Source: M55B112 sp040903745 (GTDB taxonomy: Bacteria > Bacteroidota > Bacteroidia > Bacteroidales > GCA-2748055). Taken from it: a DNA stretch of 64,000 nt. A program made the translations under genes and the position numbers. This document shows, piece after piece, positions 1 through 7,424 of this stretch. The notes below the pieces were generated by a model, which was not told the origin of the DNA, searched no databases, and saw only the letters and a program-made list of their open reading frames with translations. Where the stretch lies: positions 1 through 64,000 of the forward strand of contig JBBDUV010000037.1 in assembly GCA_040903745.1 (NCBI GenBank). The letters are read 5' to 3'. Numbering within the stretch: the stretch's first letter is position 1; every line of letters starts with the position of its first letter.

Positions 1-84
1 GTTTGGGGGAGGATAATATTGTTATTCACTTTTTGTCAGCATACCGACCACTATTTGAATTTTATACCTAACTTTATTCTTCAT

Positions 85-100
85 GTAGACGTTAGGCATT
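85..100 (+). other. attC-like recombination core (cassette 1 left end)
   Basis: GTTAGGC at 91-97 matches the integron R' core GTTRRRY and lies 23 bases before the first ATG, where a cassette junction is expected. Its first nine bases (GTTAGGCAT) pair with ATGCCTGAC at 987-995, after the gene, with one G-T wobble. That is the relation expected between the left end of a cassette and the R'' arm of its own attC. The rest of this attC would lie to the left and partly outside the window. Confidence 0.5.
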
Positions 101-119
101 ACATAATACAGAGAAACCG

Positions 120-977
120 ATGAGAATATTAATAACTTTTTTAGTCACAATTTTTTCGGTAAATGCTTTTACACAAATAAGTTTCTATGTTGATGAAGAT
201 TTATCTTATCCTGATATTAGTGTGAAAATTGGAACAAATGTTTCATACCCTGATATTAGAGTCCAAATTGGTGAGAACATTTCTTACGATGATCTTACAA
301 TTGGAGTTACCAACAGTAAATCTAAGGCAGACTTTGTAATTGTTAAATCTAAATATCAAGCGGATAAAACAATAAGAGCAAGTGACAATGTTTCATATCC
401 AGATATTAGAATTCAAGCTGGTGAGAGTGTTTCCTACCCAGACATAAGAATAGAAATAAAAAAAACAGGAACTGTAAATTATCTCGTTTATACGGAGAAA
501 GCCTTTATGTCTATGAATGATTTGGTAATAGCATTATTGCCAGTGATTAACAAGCATCTAGATTACAAATTTAAAGATATTCCAAAGTATATAGAAGGAT
601 ATTCAAATAATAACAATTCGAGCAGTTATTCAACAAATAATCAATATGCAGAAATAATCAATTTACTTAGAGGTGCTTCAATAATTGCTCAAGACGATAA
701 TAGAACATTTTTAGGAATACTGGCTAATGAAATAAACTATAATTCAATTTTTAATGAGATTGGAACATACGGTAGTGATATATCATCAAATAGCATTTGG
801 AATGATATCGGAACTTTTGGAAGTGATATAAGCTCTTATAGTCCTTTTAATGATATTACTTCTACACCACCGATGATTGTCAAAAAGGGAAAAATAATTG
901 GATATTTGACAGTTAACGAAATAATTTCGGGTGGAATTTCACCTCACATTTTGAAAGCATTAAAGGATGAATTTTAA
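120..977 (+). CDS. Secreted repeat protein, cassette-borne, function unknown
   Basis: This 285-residue protein has an N-terminal signal peptide (about residues 1-18, ending NAFTQ). It carries at least four copies of a motif resembling VSYPDIRIQxGE within residues 28-113. A second repeat type, NSIxNDIGTxGSDISS, runs over about residues 205-250 and is followed by SxPPMIVKKGKIIGYLTVN. The second repeat resembles the YGSxYSSxSIWNxYG repeats seen in small uncharacterised exported proteins of many bacteria. No catalytic motif is visible. It is AT-rich and flanked by attC-like sites, so it appears to be the payload of an integron-type gene cassette. The start codon follows the cassette junction at 91 by about 23 bases, a usual cassette spacing. 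Confidence 0.75.
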   Translation: MRILITFLVTIFSVNAFTQISFYVDEDLSYPDISVKIGTNVSYPDIRVQIGENISYDDLTIGVTNSKSKADFVIVKSKYQADKTIRASDNVSYPDIRIQAGESVSYPDIRIEIKKTGTVNYLVYTEKAFMSMNDLVIALLPVINKHLDYKFKDIPKYIEGYSNNNNSSSYSTNNQYAEIINLLRGASIIAQDDNRTFLGILANEINYNSIFNEIGTYGSDISSNSIWNDIGTFGSDISSYSPFNDITSTPPMIVKKGKIIGYLTVNEIISGGISPHILKALKDEF

Positions 978-986
978 TAAAATACA

Positions 987-1123
987 ATGCCTGACATTTT
1001 GTATAAGTAATGGCAGAAGATGTGGTAAATATCAAGGGTTGCAGCCCGCTCAAACTGCTTAGCGGTATAACAGGAAAGTGTCGTGCAACCTGCCACTGCT
1101 CATACAATTTACCGTTATGTGCC
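987..1123 (+). repeat. attC-like imperfect palindrome between cassettes
   Basis: The site runs from ATGCCTGAC (987-995) to GTTATGTGCC (1114-1123), about 130 bases, within the attC size range. Inside it, 1001-1015 pairs with 1091-1105 (12 of 15 bases: GTATAAGTAATGGCA against TGCCACTGCTCATAC). GGTTGCA (1038-1044) pairs exactly with TGCAACC (1084-1090), and CCGCT/AGCGG (1046-1065) forms the tip. An unpaired stretch on the left arm resembles the extrahelical bases of attC. The right core GTTATGT departs from GTTRRRY at one position. Confidence 0.6.
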
Positions 1124-1141
1124 ATTTCAAAATGAGATAGA

Positions 1142-2146
1142 ATGAAAGTGAAAGAATCAAGGATTATTTTTGCAACTGTTGGTGGCACGTTCATTGACTT
1201 TACCCACTTGGATTTGACCCCTTGGGGGATACAAGGTGGCTTAGTAGAAAGTAAGGAAACGGAAGATTTTGTTCGAGCTAATTCTATGCCCGATATGGGA
1301 GACAGTAATTGGAACCATGTAAAAGATGTTTCTCAAAGTTCTGACGGAATGGGAGGTGCAGGTATGCATGGTGATTGGGAATATATGAATTTGCTTTGGC
1401 CATTAGATTTTAACAATCCTCCATCAGAAGAAGACTATTTTGAAGCAATAGGAGCAATTAAAGTAATTCATCCATCGGAATTATATATTCTGAACATACT
1501 GGATGCACAATATTTTGAAGGAAAAGGAATTTATTTTAGTGGATGGAGTACATACAACCATTATCATTGGCATAAATACAAAGAGCCGAGAGACCACTAT
1601 TTTATAGATCCAAAGAATCATATCCAAGAAACAAATGACTTTTTGGCATTCTACAAAGAGAGCTATAAAACGAGAGATTATATTAGAAATGCAATAAGTT
1701 ACTATCTGAATTCATTCAACGTAAATAGTGTTGAAATGTCCTTTATATGTCTATGCATTTGTTTAGAGACAATTGTTCCTGGGACTGACCAACTATCATA
1801 CAGATTTAGAAGAAATCTTGCGGTCTTATGCGCTGAGACATACGAAAGGGGTAAGAAGATTTACAAGAATGCTAAATTACTTTATAATTACCGTTCTAAA
1901 TTAGTCCATTCAGGTATGAACAGTAATGATTTCACCAAGTTCGAACTGTTTTTTGAATACGCACAAATTCTGGCTTCGAGAATGATTATTGAAATGTTGT
2001 TACATAATATTCCGAGTATTGAGGAGTTAGACAAAAAACTAACTGAATTTGGATTTGGACAAGGAAACGCAATTACTGAAGGATATAAAAAATTTCAAGG
2101 AAATATATCGACATGGCTCAAAGTATCAGAATATGAAATACAATAA
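1142..2146 (+). CDS. Cassette-borne protein with C-terminal HEPN-like domain
   Basis: This 334-residue protein has no signal peptide or membrane segment. The C-terminal half (about 170-310) is helical and contains RSKLVH (R251 to H256), which fits the Rx4-6H signature of HEPN ribonuclease domains. The surrounding pattern (FICLCICLETI, then YNYRSKLVHSG) resembles ApeA-like HEPN families. The N-terminal half (residues 1-160) is not recognised; it is rich in Trp, His and acidic residues. The gene starts 19 bases after an attC-like core and ends just before the next one, so it is the second cassette in an array. HEPN proteins are often RNases in defence or toxin systems; that role is inference here. 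No integrase lies in the window. Confidence 0.7.
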   Translation: MKVKESRIIFATVGGTFIDFTHLDLTPWGIQGGLVESKETEDFVRANSMPDMGDSNWNHVKDVSQSSDGMGGAGMHGDWEYMNLLWPLDFNNPPSEEDYFEAIGAIKVIHPSELYILNILDAQYFEGKGIYFSGWSTYNHYHWHKYKEPRDHYFIDPKNHIQETNDFLAFYKESYKTRDYIRNAISYYLNSFNVNSVEMSFICLCICLETIVPGTDQLSYRFRRNLAVLCAETYERGKKIYKNAKLLYNYRSKLVHSGMNSNDFTKFELFFEYAQILASRMIIEMLLHNIPSIEELDKKLTEFGFGQGNAITEGYKKFQGNISTWLKVSEYEIQ

Positions 2147-2152
2147 AGAAAC

Positions 2153-2255
2153 GGCATATAATCGTAGACGGCCGGTGAGCTAAAAGCCCACCGAAGCGCA
2201 TCTCAACCACCTTTAGATTTACAGTATTATATCGTAGAAGAAATTATAGTTAAAC
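2153..2255 (+). repeat. Third attC-like site (end of cassette 2)
   Basis: GGCATATAAT (2153-2162) pairs with the start of cassette 2, GTTATGTGCC (1114-1123), using two wobble pairs. A hairpin CGGTG-AGC-TAAAA-GCC-CACCG follows at about 2171-2191. TATAAT (2157-2162) can pair with ATTATA (2243-2248), and GTTAAAC at 2249-2255 is a perfect GTTRRRY core. The internal stems are weaker than in the second site, so this one is less certain. Confidence 0.4.
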
Positions 2256-2447
2256 GAACTCAAAGGTTACCACCAAACAAAAAAAAGAACACAACCCACC
2301 CCGGACTGTATCCTAAAATGTAAACCATGGTTTCTAAAACCTAAACTAATCTCAAAATAGTTTTAGCTCATTTGTGGAGTAGATGTGGGGAAAGTAATTA
2401 TAAAAATAAACGCAAAAAACTAATATGTAATTTGTTGCGTTTTTACT

Positions 2448-2502
2448 TGGTCGGGGTAGCAGGATTTGAACCTGCGACCCCCTGCTCCCACAAAGCAGAT
2501 GC
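2448..2502 (-). pseudogene. 3' fragment of a tRNA gene (putative att remnant)
   Basis: Read on the minus strand, the segment contains an anticodon arm, a perfect T arm (GCAGG TTCAAAT CCTGC) and the 3' acceptor strand TACCCCG followed by ACCA. The 5' half (acceptor 5' strand and D arm) is absent: after GCATCTGC the sequence diverges into AT-rich DNA. Folded with a 7-base loop, the anticodon reads GTG (His). The acceptor strand and A73 look more like tRNA-Pro, so identity is unsure. A 3' tRNA fragment ending in CCA is what integration at a tRNA gene leaves at the distal end of an island. By orientation, the element would lie to its right. Confidence 0.6.
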
Positions 2503-2790
2503 ATAAATTAAAAGTGTTTCAGATTTCTCATAAGGAGTGATTTGGCTTCTGATGCTATATATAATCAGATCTTGAAAGAAGAAGTTTGACAAGAGCCAGG
2601 TATGCGATTAATAAATGAAGGATTTCATAAATCAATTTAAGAAAGATCTTCAATATTCATATTGATCTTGAAATAAATTGATAAATTTGAATTTGAATTT
2701 GGGAATAGGAATCGTGCCCACATTCCCCTCCCACCGCTTCACTTATGTTTCACCTTCTATGATATACTTCGTATAACCAATTGATATTCA

Positions 2791-2830
2791 GCGCAGGTTC
2801 GATTCCCAAAGGGAACCCCCTACGGACTAC
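2791..2830 (+). other. Degenerate T-arm-like sequence
   Basis: GCGCAGGTTCGATTCCC has the GGTTCGATTCC signature of tRNA and tmRNA T arms. The T stem does not pair properly and no acceptor or anticodon arm can be built around it. TTCCC-AAA-GGGAA forms a small hairpin instead. It is probably a decayed 3' end of a tRNA-like gene, followed directly by a terminator hairpin. Confidence 0.3.
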
Positions 2831-2839
2831 ATAAACTAA

Positions 2840-2880
2840 AGCCGTTATACTTGAATAACAACAAGTTAACGGCTTTTTTA
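2840..2880 (+). terminator. Rho-independent terminator
   Basis: AGCCGTTATACTTG (2840-2853) pairs with CAAGTTAACGGCT (2862-2874), leaving a short A-rich loop, and is followed by TTTTTT. It has no intact gene upstream, consistent with a lost or decayed tRNA-like gene. Confidence 0.65.
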
Positions 2881-3002
2881 ATTGATCTAACTATAATACT
2901 TCTGAAATAAATCGTTCAGTTGCTCATATTGCCCGATTCTTTTTTAGGTCTTTGCCATGATCACACGCCTTTTTTATTGTCTGGATCGGGAATCTAAATC
3001 GA

Positions 3003-3030
3003 AAATTATAGAAAACTATAATTTTTTTAA
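3003..3030 (+). terminator. AT-rich hairpin with T tract
   Basis: AAATTATAG (3003-3011) pairs exactly with CTATAATTT (3016-3024) around an AAAA loop, and a T run follows. It may insulate the downstream toxin-antitoxin promoter from upstream transcription. Confidence 0.4.
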
Positions 3031-3080
3031 AATATTTTCCGTAATATAACTTTCAAACATTAGACAACAAAGTGCGTTTA

Positions 3081-3111
3081 TTGTCTTTTGTTTGATTTTT
3101 TATTATATTTG
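3081..3111 (+). promoter_or_regulatory. Bacteroidota-type promoter of the AbiE-like operon
   Basis: TATATTTG at 3104-3111 is a perfect TAnnTTTG -7 element, and TTG at 3081-3083 lies 20 bases upstream as a -33 element. It falls inside the longest reading frame (TTG at 3092), so the real start must be downstream. Confidence 0.55.
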
Positions 3112-3133
3112 TAACATAAAGAATTTAAACACT

Positions 3134-3895
3134 TTGAATAGAAACTTCATATTAAAACAACTCAAAGAGAAATTTGAAGAAGAGAAAATCTTTAGCAGAG
3201 AATCTCTTTTAGACTTCTATCGACAATTTGATCCAAATCTAAATGATTCAACATTTCGATGGAGAATACATCATCTAAAGGCAAAAAATATTATTACACC
3301 CTTATCTAATGATCTTTTTACCCTTAACAGCAAACCAGAATTCAAACCAAGTATAGGTGAGTTTCAGAACAAAATTGCGAACAAAATTGCGAAGCAGTTC
3401 ACAGGTTTAAAGTATACCATTTGGTCAACAAAATCAATTCAGGAATTCTTACTTCACTTAACTCCCAGGTTCATTACTATTCTTCAGGTTGAAATAGATG
3501 CTCTCGAACCGGTTTATGCATTTCTCAAGAATCAAAACATCGGTACCGTATATTTCCAACCTAATGAAAAAGAAATAGAACGATATATTTTTGAATCAGA
3601 ACAGTCAATAATTCTTCAATCTTTAATCTCAAAGTCGCCAACCCAGAAGGTTGGAAAAACCTTTACTATCACACTTGAGAAAATGATTGTTGATATATAT
3701 TGTGAGAAAGACCTATTTACCTCATTCCAGGGAAGTGAGTTGGTTCATATTATTAATACTGCTTATCAACGTTATGCAATTAATTTCACAACATTGTTTC
3801 ACTATGCCCGAAGACGTGGGAAGGAACTAGAATTAAAGCAATTCCTGAAAGAAAGAACTGATATACCAAAAGTTATTTTCAATGATAAAAAGTGA
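3134..3895 (+). CDS. AbiEi/DUF6577-like antitoxin
   Basis: The protein has about 253 residues with an N-terminal winged-helix region (about residues 1-70 with the pattern STFRWRIHHLKAKNII) and a C-terminal domain like that of type IV antitoxins and transcriptional repressors. It overlaps the AbiEii-like toxin gene by 14 bases, the usual order for antitoxin and toxin. The frame is open back to a TTG at 3092, but a strong promoter sits at 3104-3111. The TTG at 3134 is therefore preferred (Asn-Arg-Asn-Phe follow). By family analogy it neutralises the downstream nucleotidyltransferase and represses its own operon. Family membership rests on overall pattern and partner, not on a single diagnostic motif. 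Confidence 0.7.
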   Translation: MNRNFILKQLKEKFEEEKIFSRESLLDFYRQFDPNLNDSTFRWRIHHLKAKNIITPLSNDLFTLNSKPEFKPSIGEFQNKIANKIAKQFTGLKYTIWSTKSIQEFLLHLTPRFITILQVEIDALEPVYAFLKNQNIGTVYFQPNEKEIERYIFESEQSIILQSLISKSPTQKVGKTFTITLEKMIVDIYCEKDLFTSFQGSELVHIINTAYQRYAINFTTLFHYARRRGKELELKQFLKERTDIPKVIFNDKK

Positions 3896-5000
3896 ATCAC
3901 TATCATCCGAATGGATTTCTGAAAGAAGAAAGAAATATAGCAAAGATCCGGCCATAATGGAAGCCATGATTTATGCATTGTATCTATTGGAACACCTTAA
4001 AAATACCGACCTGGAATTCATTTTTAAGGGTGGTACAAGTCTTTTGTTATTAATGGATCAACCAAGAAGGTTTTCTGTTGATATTGATATAATTATCAAG
4101 CCTTCTGTTACCAAAGATATTTTAGAAACTCATCTATCCAAGATAACGGCATCAAGTGCTTTTTCAGGAATGAAATTAGATGAAAAGAGAAGTTATAAAG
4201 CAGGTATACCTAAAGCGCATTATGAGTTTTTCTATGAATCAAATATCGGGACCAAAGACAAAGCAGGTAATGTAATATCAAATCCACAGCGTGAAATTTT
4301 GCTTGATATTGTTTTTGAAGATTATCACTATCCGAAGACAGTTAAGAAACCTGTCGATACAGAATGGCTAATACAGGAAGGTGAATCTGTTGAAGTTATT
4401 ATGCCAAACATAGAATCAATAACGGGTGATAAGTTGACTGCCTTTGCTCCAAACACAACAGGGGTGCCTTATGGTGTTGAGAAGGAGAAAGAGATTATGA
4501 AACAGTTATTTGATATCGGTTGTCTATTTGATGAAATCTCAGATGTTGAGGTTGTAAAGCAATCATTTAACAGCATAGTTAAATCCGAAATTGAATATAG
4601 ACCGGGAAGAAAAATCGAGTCAGCCGACCAGGTACTTCAAGATATTATCGATACCTCATTATTGATTTCCGGAATTACTAATCTTTCCAAAAATGAAAAG
4701 AATACCGCTCTTAGAGAAATCAATACTGGAATCAACCAATTCAAACATTATCTTTTTGAAGGAACCTTCGGTTTAGTGGAATCTAAAGTAGCAAGCTCAA
4801 AAGCTGCCTTACTCGCAGCTATTATGTTGAAAGACTTTAAAGGTGAAATGCCGAAATTCGATCCGGATCTCTCAATCACAGATTATATGATAAGCAGTCC
4901 GGACTACAATTATTTAAATAAACGCTTGAAATTTGTTGAGAAGGGTGAAGCCCTTTTCTATTGGTATCATGCCCTTAAAATTCTTTACCCGGATAAATAA
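3882..5000 (+). CDS. AbiEii/AbiGii family nucleotidyltransferase toxin
   Basis: This 372-residue protein carries the hallmark motifs of the AbiEii (DUF1814) family: KGGTSLLLL at residues 49-57 and RFSVDIDII around residues 63-71, giving the metal-binding D67 and D69. A conserved GDKLTAF lies near residue 187. The family acts as a nucleotidyltransferase, often adding nucleotides to tRNA, and stops growth, for example during phage infection. The upstream overlapping gene is the expected antitoxin. Length and motifs are intact, so the toxin should be functional. Codon use is AT-rich, like the rest of the first 6 kb. Confidence 0.85.
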   Translation: MIKSESLSSEWISERRKKYSKDPAIMEAMIYALYLLEHLKNTDLEFIFKGGTSLLLLMDQPRRFSVDIDIIIKPSVTKDILETHLSKITASSAFSGMKLDEKRSYKAGIPKAHYEFFYESNIGTKDKAGNVISNPQREILLDIVFEDYHYPKTVKKPVDTEWLIQEGESVEVIMPNIESITGDKLTAFAPNTTGVPYGVEKEKEIMKQLFDIGCLFDEISDVEVVKQSFNSIVKSEIEYRPGRKIESADQVLQDIIDTSLLISGITNLSKNEKNTALREINTGINQFKHYLFEGTFGLVESKVASSKAALLAAIMLKDFKGEMPKFDPDLSITDYMISSPDYNYLNKRLKFVEKGEALFYWYHALKILYPDK

Positions 5001-5034
5001 TACAATGAACCCCTTTGGCAAATTCTCATGAATC

Positions 5035-5232
5035 TTATGCTTCAGCTATGCTCTCGTAAAACTCCTTCAAATGCTTTTCAATTAATTTCTTCTTTTGAAG
5101 CAGATTGAGTTTTCGCTTATAGTGCTTCAAGATTTTTACGTCTGTATGGTCGGTGAACTGAATAATTAACTCATCCGCTAATGCAACAAGCAATCCGAAT
5201 GAGCCTCGGCCTTCTTGCTGCTCATAGTCTAC
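5035..5232 (-). pseudogene. C-terminal fragment of an unidentified gene
   Basis: The minus strand is open for 65 codons, ending in a Lys/Glu-rich helix (KLIEKHLKEFYESIAEA). There is no ATG or GTG start and an in-frame stop lies at 5233-5235. The amino-acid pattern looks like real coding sequence rather than chance. It lies directly behind the hepT remnant on the same strand. It is probably the tail of a gene whose front was deleted when the neighbouring toxin-antitoxin region was rearranged. The family is not recognised. Confidence 0.35.
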
Positions 5233-5604
5233 TTATTATCACCCTGTGCCTTCTCCTTTTCTATAATTTTTTGAAGATCCCTGCGGTTCTGAGGAAGGCT
5301 ATTTTTTGCGATTTCCCAAATCATTTCGTAGTCAATTCCAAAATATTCATGGGCAATTATATTCCTGAGTCCATACATTTTTTTCCAGGGAATTTCATGG
5401 TATTTCTCCTGTATACTGTATATCAGTAGGGATTTTTTTTGATGCTTCACCAATAATCTCAAAATTCCTGGTAACAGCATCTACAACAATGTAAGTCATT
5501 TTAAATTCGTTTAAGTCAATATCGCCAAGATATTCTTCAATCCTTCGCATCGATTCATACATATCTTCAAGGTAAAGAAGAAATTCTCTTTTTATCGGAC
5601 TCAT
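5229..5604 (-). pseudogene. hepT: hepT HEPN toxin, frameshifted by a 7-bp duplication
   Basis: Two overlapping frames together give a full HepT (DUF86) protein. The N-terminal part (start at 5604) reads through AVTRNFEIIGEASKKIPTDI. The C-terminal part contains RNIIAHEYF, the Rx4HxY active motif. The break is an exact tandem copy of CTGTATA at 5409-5415 and 5416-5422. Removing one copy restores a continuous reading PTDIQEKYHEIPWKKM and a protein of about 122 residues, normal for HepT. HepT is an RNase toxin controlled by MntA, whose gene overlaps the hepT start by 4 bases. The toxin is off in this copy; simple slippage could turn it back on. Confidence 0.8.
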
Positions 5605-5897
5605 ACGTATCTTACACTATTTAAAATGACCTGTTTTAACTGCTCTTTTAACGCTTTTTCTGATACTAAATCAACCTTTAGTTTTAATTCATCCTCAAGG
5701 AATTCTTGCAAGTCAAAAAAATCCCAGCCAAGAGGTTTCTTGAATGAAACCAAAATATCCAGATCAGAGTCTTCTGTCTGTTCATTTCTCGAAAAAGAAC
5801 CAAAATAACCAATCTTTTCCACAAAATATTTTTGGAACAAAATGGGTTTTAATTCTTTCAGTTTATTCTCGATTTCAGCTCTTGATTTCATGTTCAA
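5601..5897 (-). CDS. mntA: MntA-like minimal nucleotidyltransferase antitoxin
   Basis: This 98-residue protein has the minimal nucleotidyltransferase signature GSFSRNEQTEDSDLDILV, with the two metal-binding Asp residues in SDLD. In characterised MntA/HepT pairs the antitoxin transfers AMP groups to the Tyr of the HepT Rx4HxY motif and so blocks its RNase activity. It lies just upstream of hepT, overlapping by 4 bases, the standard order. The gene is intact although its partner is frameshifted. A good promoter lies about 60 bases upstream. Confidence 0.85.
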   Translation of the reverse strand: MNMKSRAEIENKLKELKPILFQKYFVEKIGYFGSFSRNEQTEDSDLDILVSFKKPLGWDFFDLQEFLEDELKLKVDLVSEKALKEQLKQVILNSVRYV

Positions 5898-5961
5898 ATT
5901 TTATCAGTATAAGCAGTAACTCTATGAATTCAATCAGTTTCGGAAAATCTCCATGGATTAA

Positions 5962-5992
5962 CAAATGTAAAGAAAAGTAAAAAATAAGTCAA
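5962..5992 (-). promoter_or_regulatory. Promoter of mntA-hepT
   Basis: On the minus strand TACATTTG (5962-5969) is a perfect TAnnTTTG -7 element, with TTG at 5990-5992 placed 20 bases upstream as the -33 element. The predicted leader is about 55-60 bases. Confidence 0.55.
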
Positions 5993-6366
5993 CACCTATA
6001 TTATATTCTTTAAAACGCATCACACTAATGGCATGAATACTCAATTGTCCGAACTATATGAAATGAAAAAGAATCCACGCAGATAACCAAAACTAACTAT
6101 ATTTGTCTATCCAAGTAGTCTGTACTATAATTGACCATGGCCGATCATACACCCAATAACCCTGCAACCCTGAGACAGTTCCCGACAGTCGCAAGTCAGG
6201 CTCTTACAGCAGTTCCCGTTCAAATATTATTGAGTTTGAACTCGTGTCAATAGACAAGACCTCTTCTGTAAGGGACCCGTTTGTCATTTTTCCGAATCCG
6301 CAACAACAACAAAACATACACACAGAAATTAACCAAGCAATAAAGTGCATTGAATCTCACATTCGT
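5993..6366. other. Intergenic stretch without a supported gene
   Basis: No feature can be supported here. A plus-strand frame from 6244 runs into the 3' end of the next minus-strand gene, but it has low-complexity Gln/Asn codons and no recognisable domain, so it is not called. The stretch separates the AT-rich accessory region from the chromosomal backbone. Confidence 0.5.
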
Positions 6367-7422
6367 CTACCGCTTGCTGTAATAGAGAATAAACCCGGTG
6401 ATGGCAAATATTATAAACAGGATCGAGAGGACCCATATGTAGTAGTTGTTGACCCTGGACTCAACCCACATATCGTAATTCTCACTCAGGAAATACTCTC
6501 CGCTAACGGTCCACATAACCTCCCTGACAGGATCACCTCCTTCAACAAATCCAAGGTATCCATTCGTTGCAATGATCTTGCCAGGCATCCTGGTTTTAAT
6601 ATCATAGCTAGAGGCATTCAAAGATAGGCTGAGCTCCTCTTCAAATATAGTTATTGCACTGTCTATAAGCTGCTTGTACTCCCGGACAAATCCTTCCCCA
6701 AATACACTACTGAATAAAGAGTCCTGATCCATATCCTCCTCCATGAGGGCCATGATCTCAGACTCCTTCGACATGATCCCTTCCCTGCTTAGCTCCTCAT
6801 GCCCGTGAATAAGATACATCCCTGAAAATGCCGACAATCCCCTGCGCACCAAACAAGTCGTATACCAGGTTTCTGTCTTTTCTTCAATGGAGGAAAGCAA
6901 CGCTTTTATCTCCAAACTGTCGGGCCCCGTTTCAGCCATCTTCTGGATACTGTGAGGCAAATAAAAAAAGTCAAGCTCCTCGTCAGTTAAAAAATCATTC
7001 ACCGGACAATCCACCTCCATCGTCCTTTCAACACTTTCCGAAAACCTGAAAACTGTGGTGAACCACCTGAACTTTTTAATAAAGGAGACGTGACGATTCA
7101 AATTACCGTTATGTCCCGTATCTGCCTCGTAATTGCGGTTCATCTCCTCAACATTTTCAAAATACTTCTCTGCTGTAAGCACCCATGTTGTGTCGTTCTC
7201 GCCGTCCACCTCTATCCCGATTTCAGTTTTCCAGGTACTGTCCAGGGGAACTTTGAACTCCTCCGGTTCAAACTGAGCACTCTCATCATTGCGCATCACA
7301 ACCACCCTGGCAACCGACCCGTCAGCATGCACACTGTTTATTACCGTTGTTTCGTAACTGTCGCACGAAAACAGTATGGTGAAACAGACGAATAGTACCG
7401 TTATACATTTTTTGTTTTTCAT
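6367..7422 (-). CDS. Lipoprotein with C-terminal membrane anchor, sigma-factor operon
   Basis: This 351-residue protein begins with a lipoprotein signal (FTILFSC, Cys about residue 20). It ends with a hydrophobic helix (about residues 328-347, YIWVLSILFIIFAITGFIL) and a short basic tail. The middle is acidic and soluble, with no family recognised. It is the third gene of a unit with an ECF sigma factor and its membrane-bound partner, only 2 bases after that partner. It may sense envelope state for that pair; this is inference from position. Confidence 0.65.
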   Translation of the reverse strand: MKNKKCITVLFVCFTILFSCDSYETTVINSVHADGSVARVVVMRNDESAQFEPEEFKVPLDSTWKTEIGIEVDGENDTTWVLTAEKYFENVEEMNRNYEADTGHNGNLNRHVSFIKKFRWFTTVFRFSESVERTMEVDCPVNDFLTDEELDFFYLPHSIQKMAETGPDSLEIKALLSSIEEKTETWYTTCLVRRGLSAFSGMYLIHGHEELSREGIMSKESEIMALMEEDMDQDSLFSSVFGEGFVREYKQLIDSAITIFEEELSLSLNASSYDIKTRMPGKIIATNGYLGFVEGGDPVREVMWTVSGEYFLSENYDMWVESRVNNYYIWVLSILFIIFAITGFILYYSKR

Positions 7423-7424
7423 TG

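Larger units (their letters stand above)
2256..3080. other. Long intergenic stretch with tRNA remnants
   Basis: No open reading frame worth calling is seen in this stretch of about 820 bases. It is AT-rich and holds a tRNA 3' fragment (2448-2502), a degenerate T-arm-like stretch (2791-2830), and two hairpins with T runs (2840-2880 and 3003-3030). The composition and the remnants suggest repeated insertion and loss of mobile DNA between the cassette region and the toxin-antitoxin region. Confidence 0.6.

Noticed and set aside
66..97. ACCTAAC (66-72) and GTTAGGC (91-97) as a complete attC
   Set aside because: The two cores are only 18 bases apart, too close for an attC; the real left arm is probably outside the window.
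2448..2502. A functional tRNA gene
   Set aside because: The acceptor 5' strand and D arm are missing, so no cloverleaf can form.
2760..2785. ATACTTCGTATAA resembles a loxP arm
   Set aside because: There is no second inverted arm at the right spacing; the match is a short chance hairpin (ATAC-TTC-GTAT).
6244..6627. Plus-strand frame of 127 residues
   Set aside because: It overlaps the end of a well-formed minus-strand lipoprotein gene and has low-complexity Gln runs and no domain.
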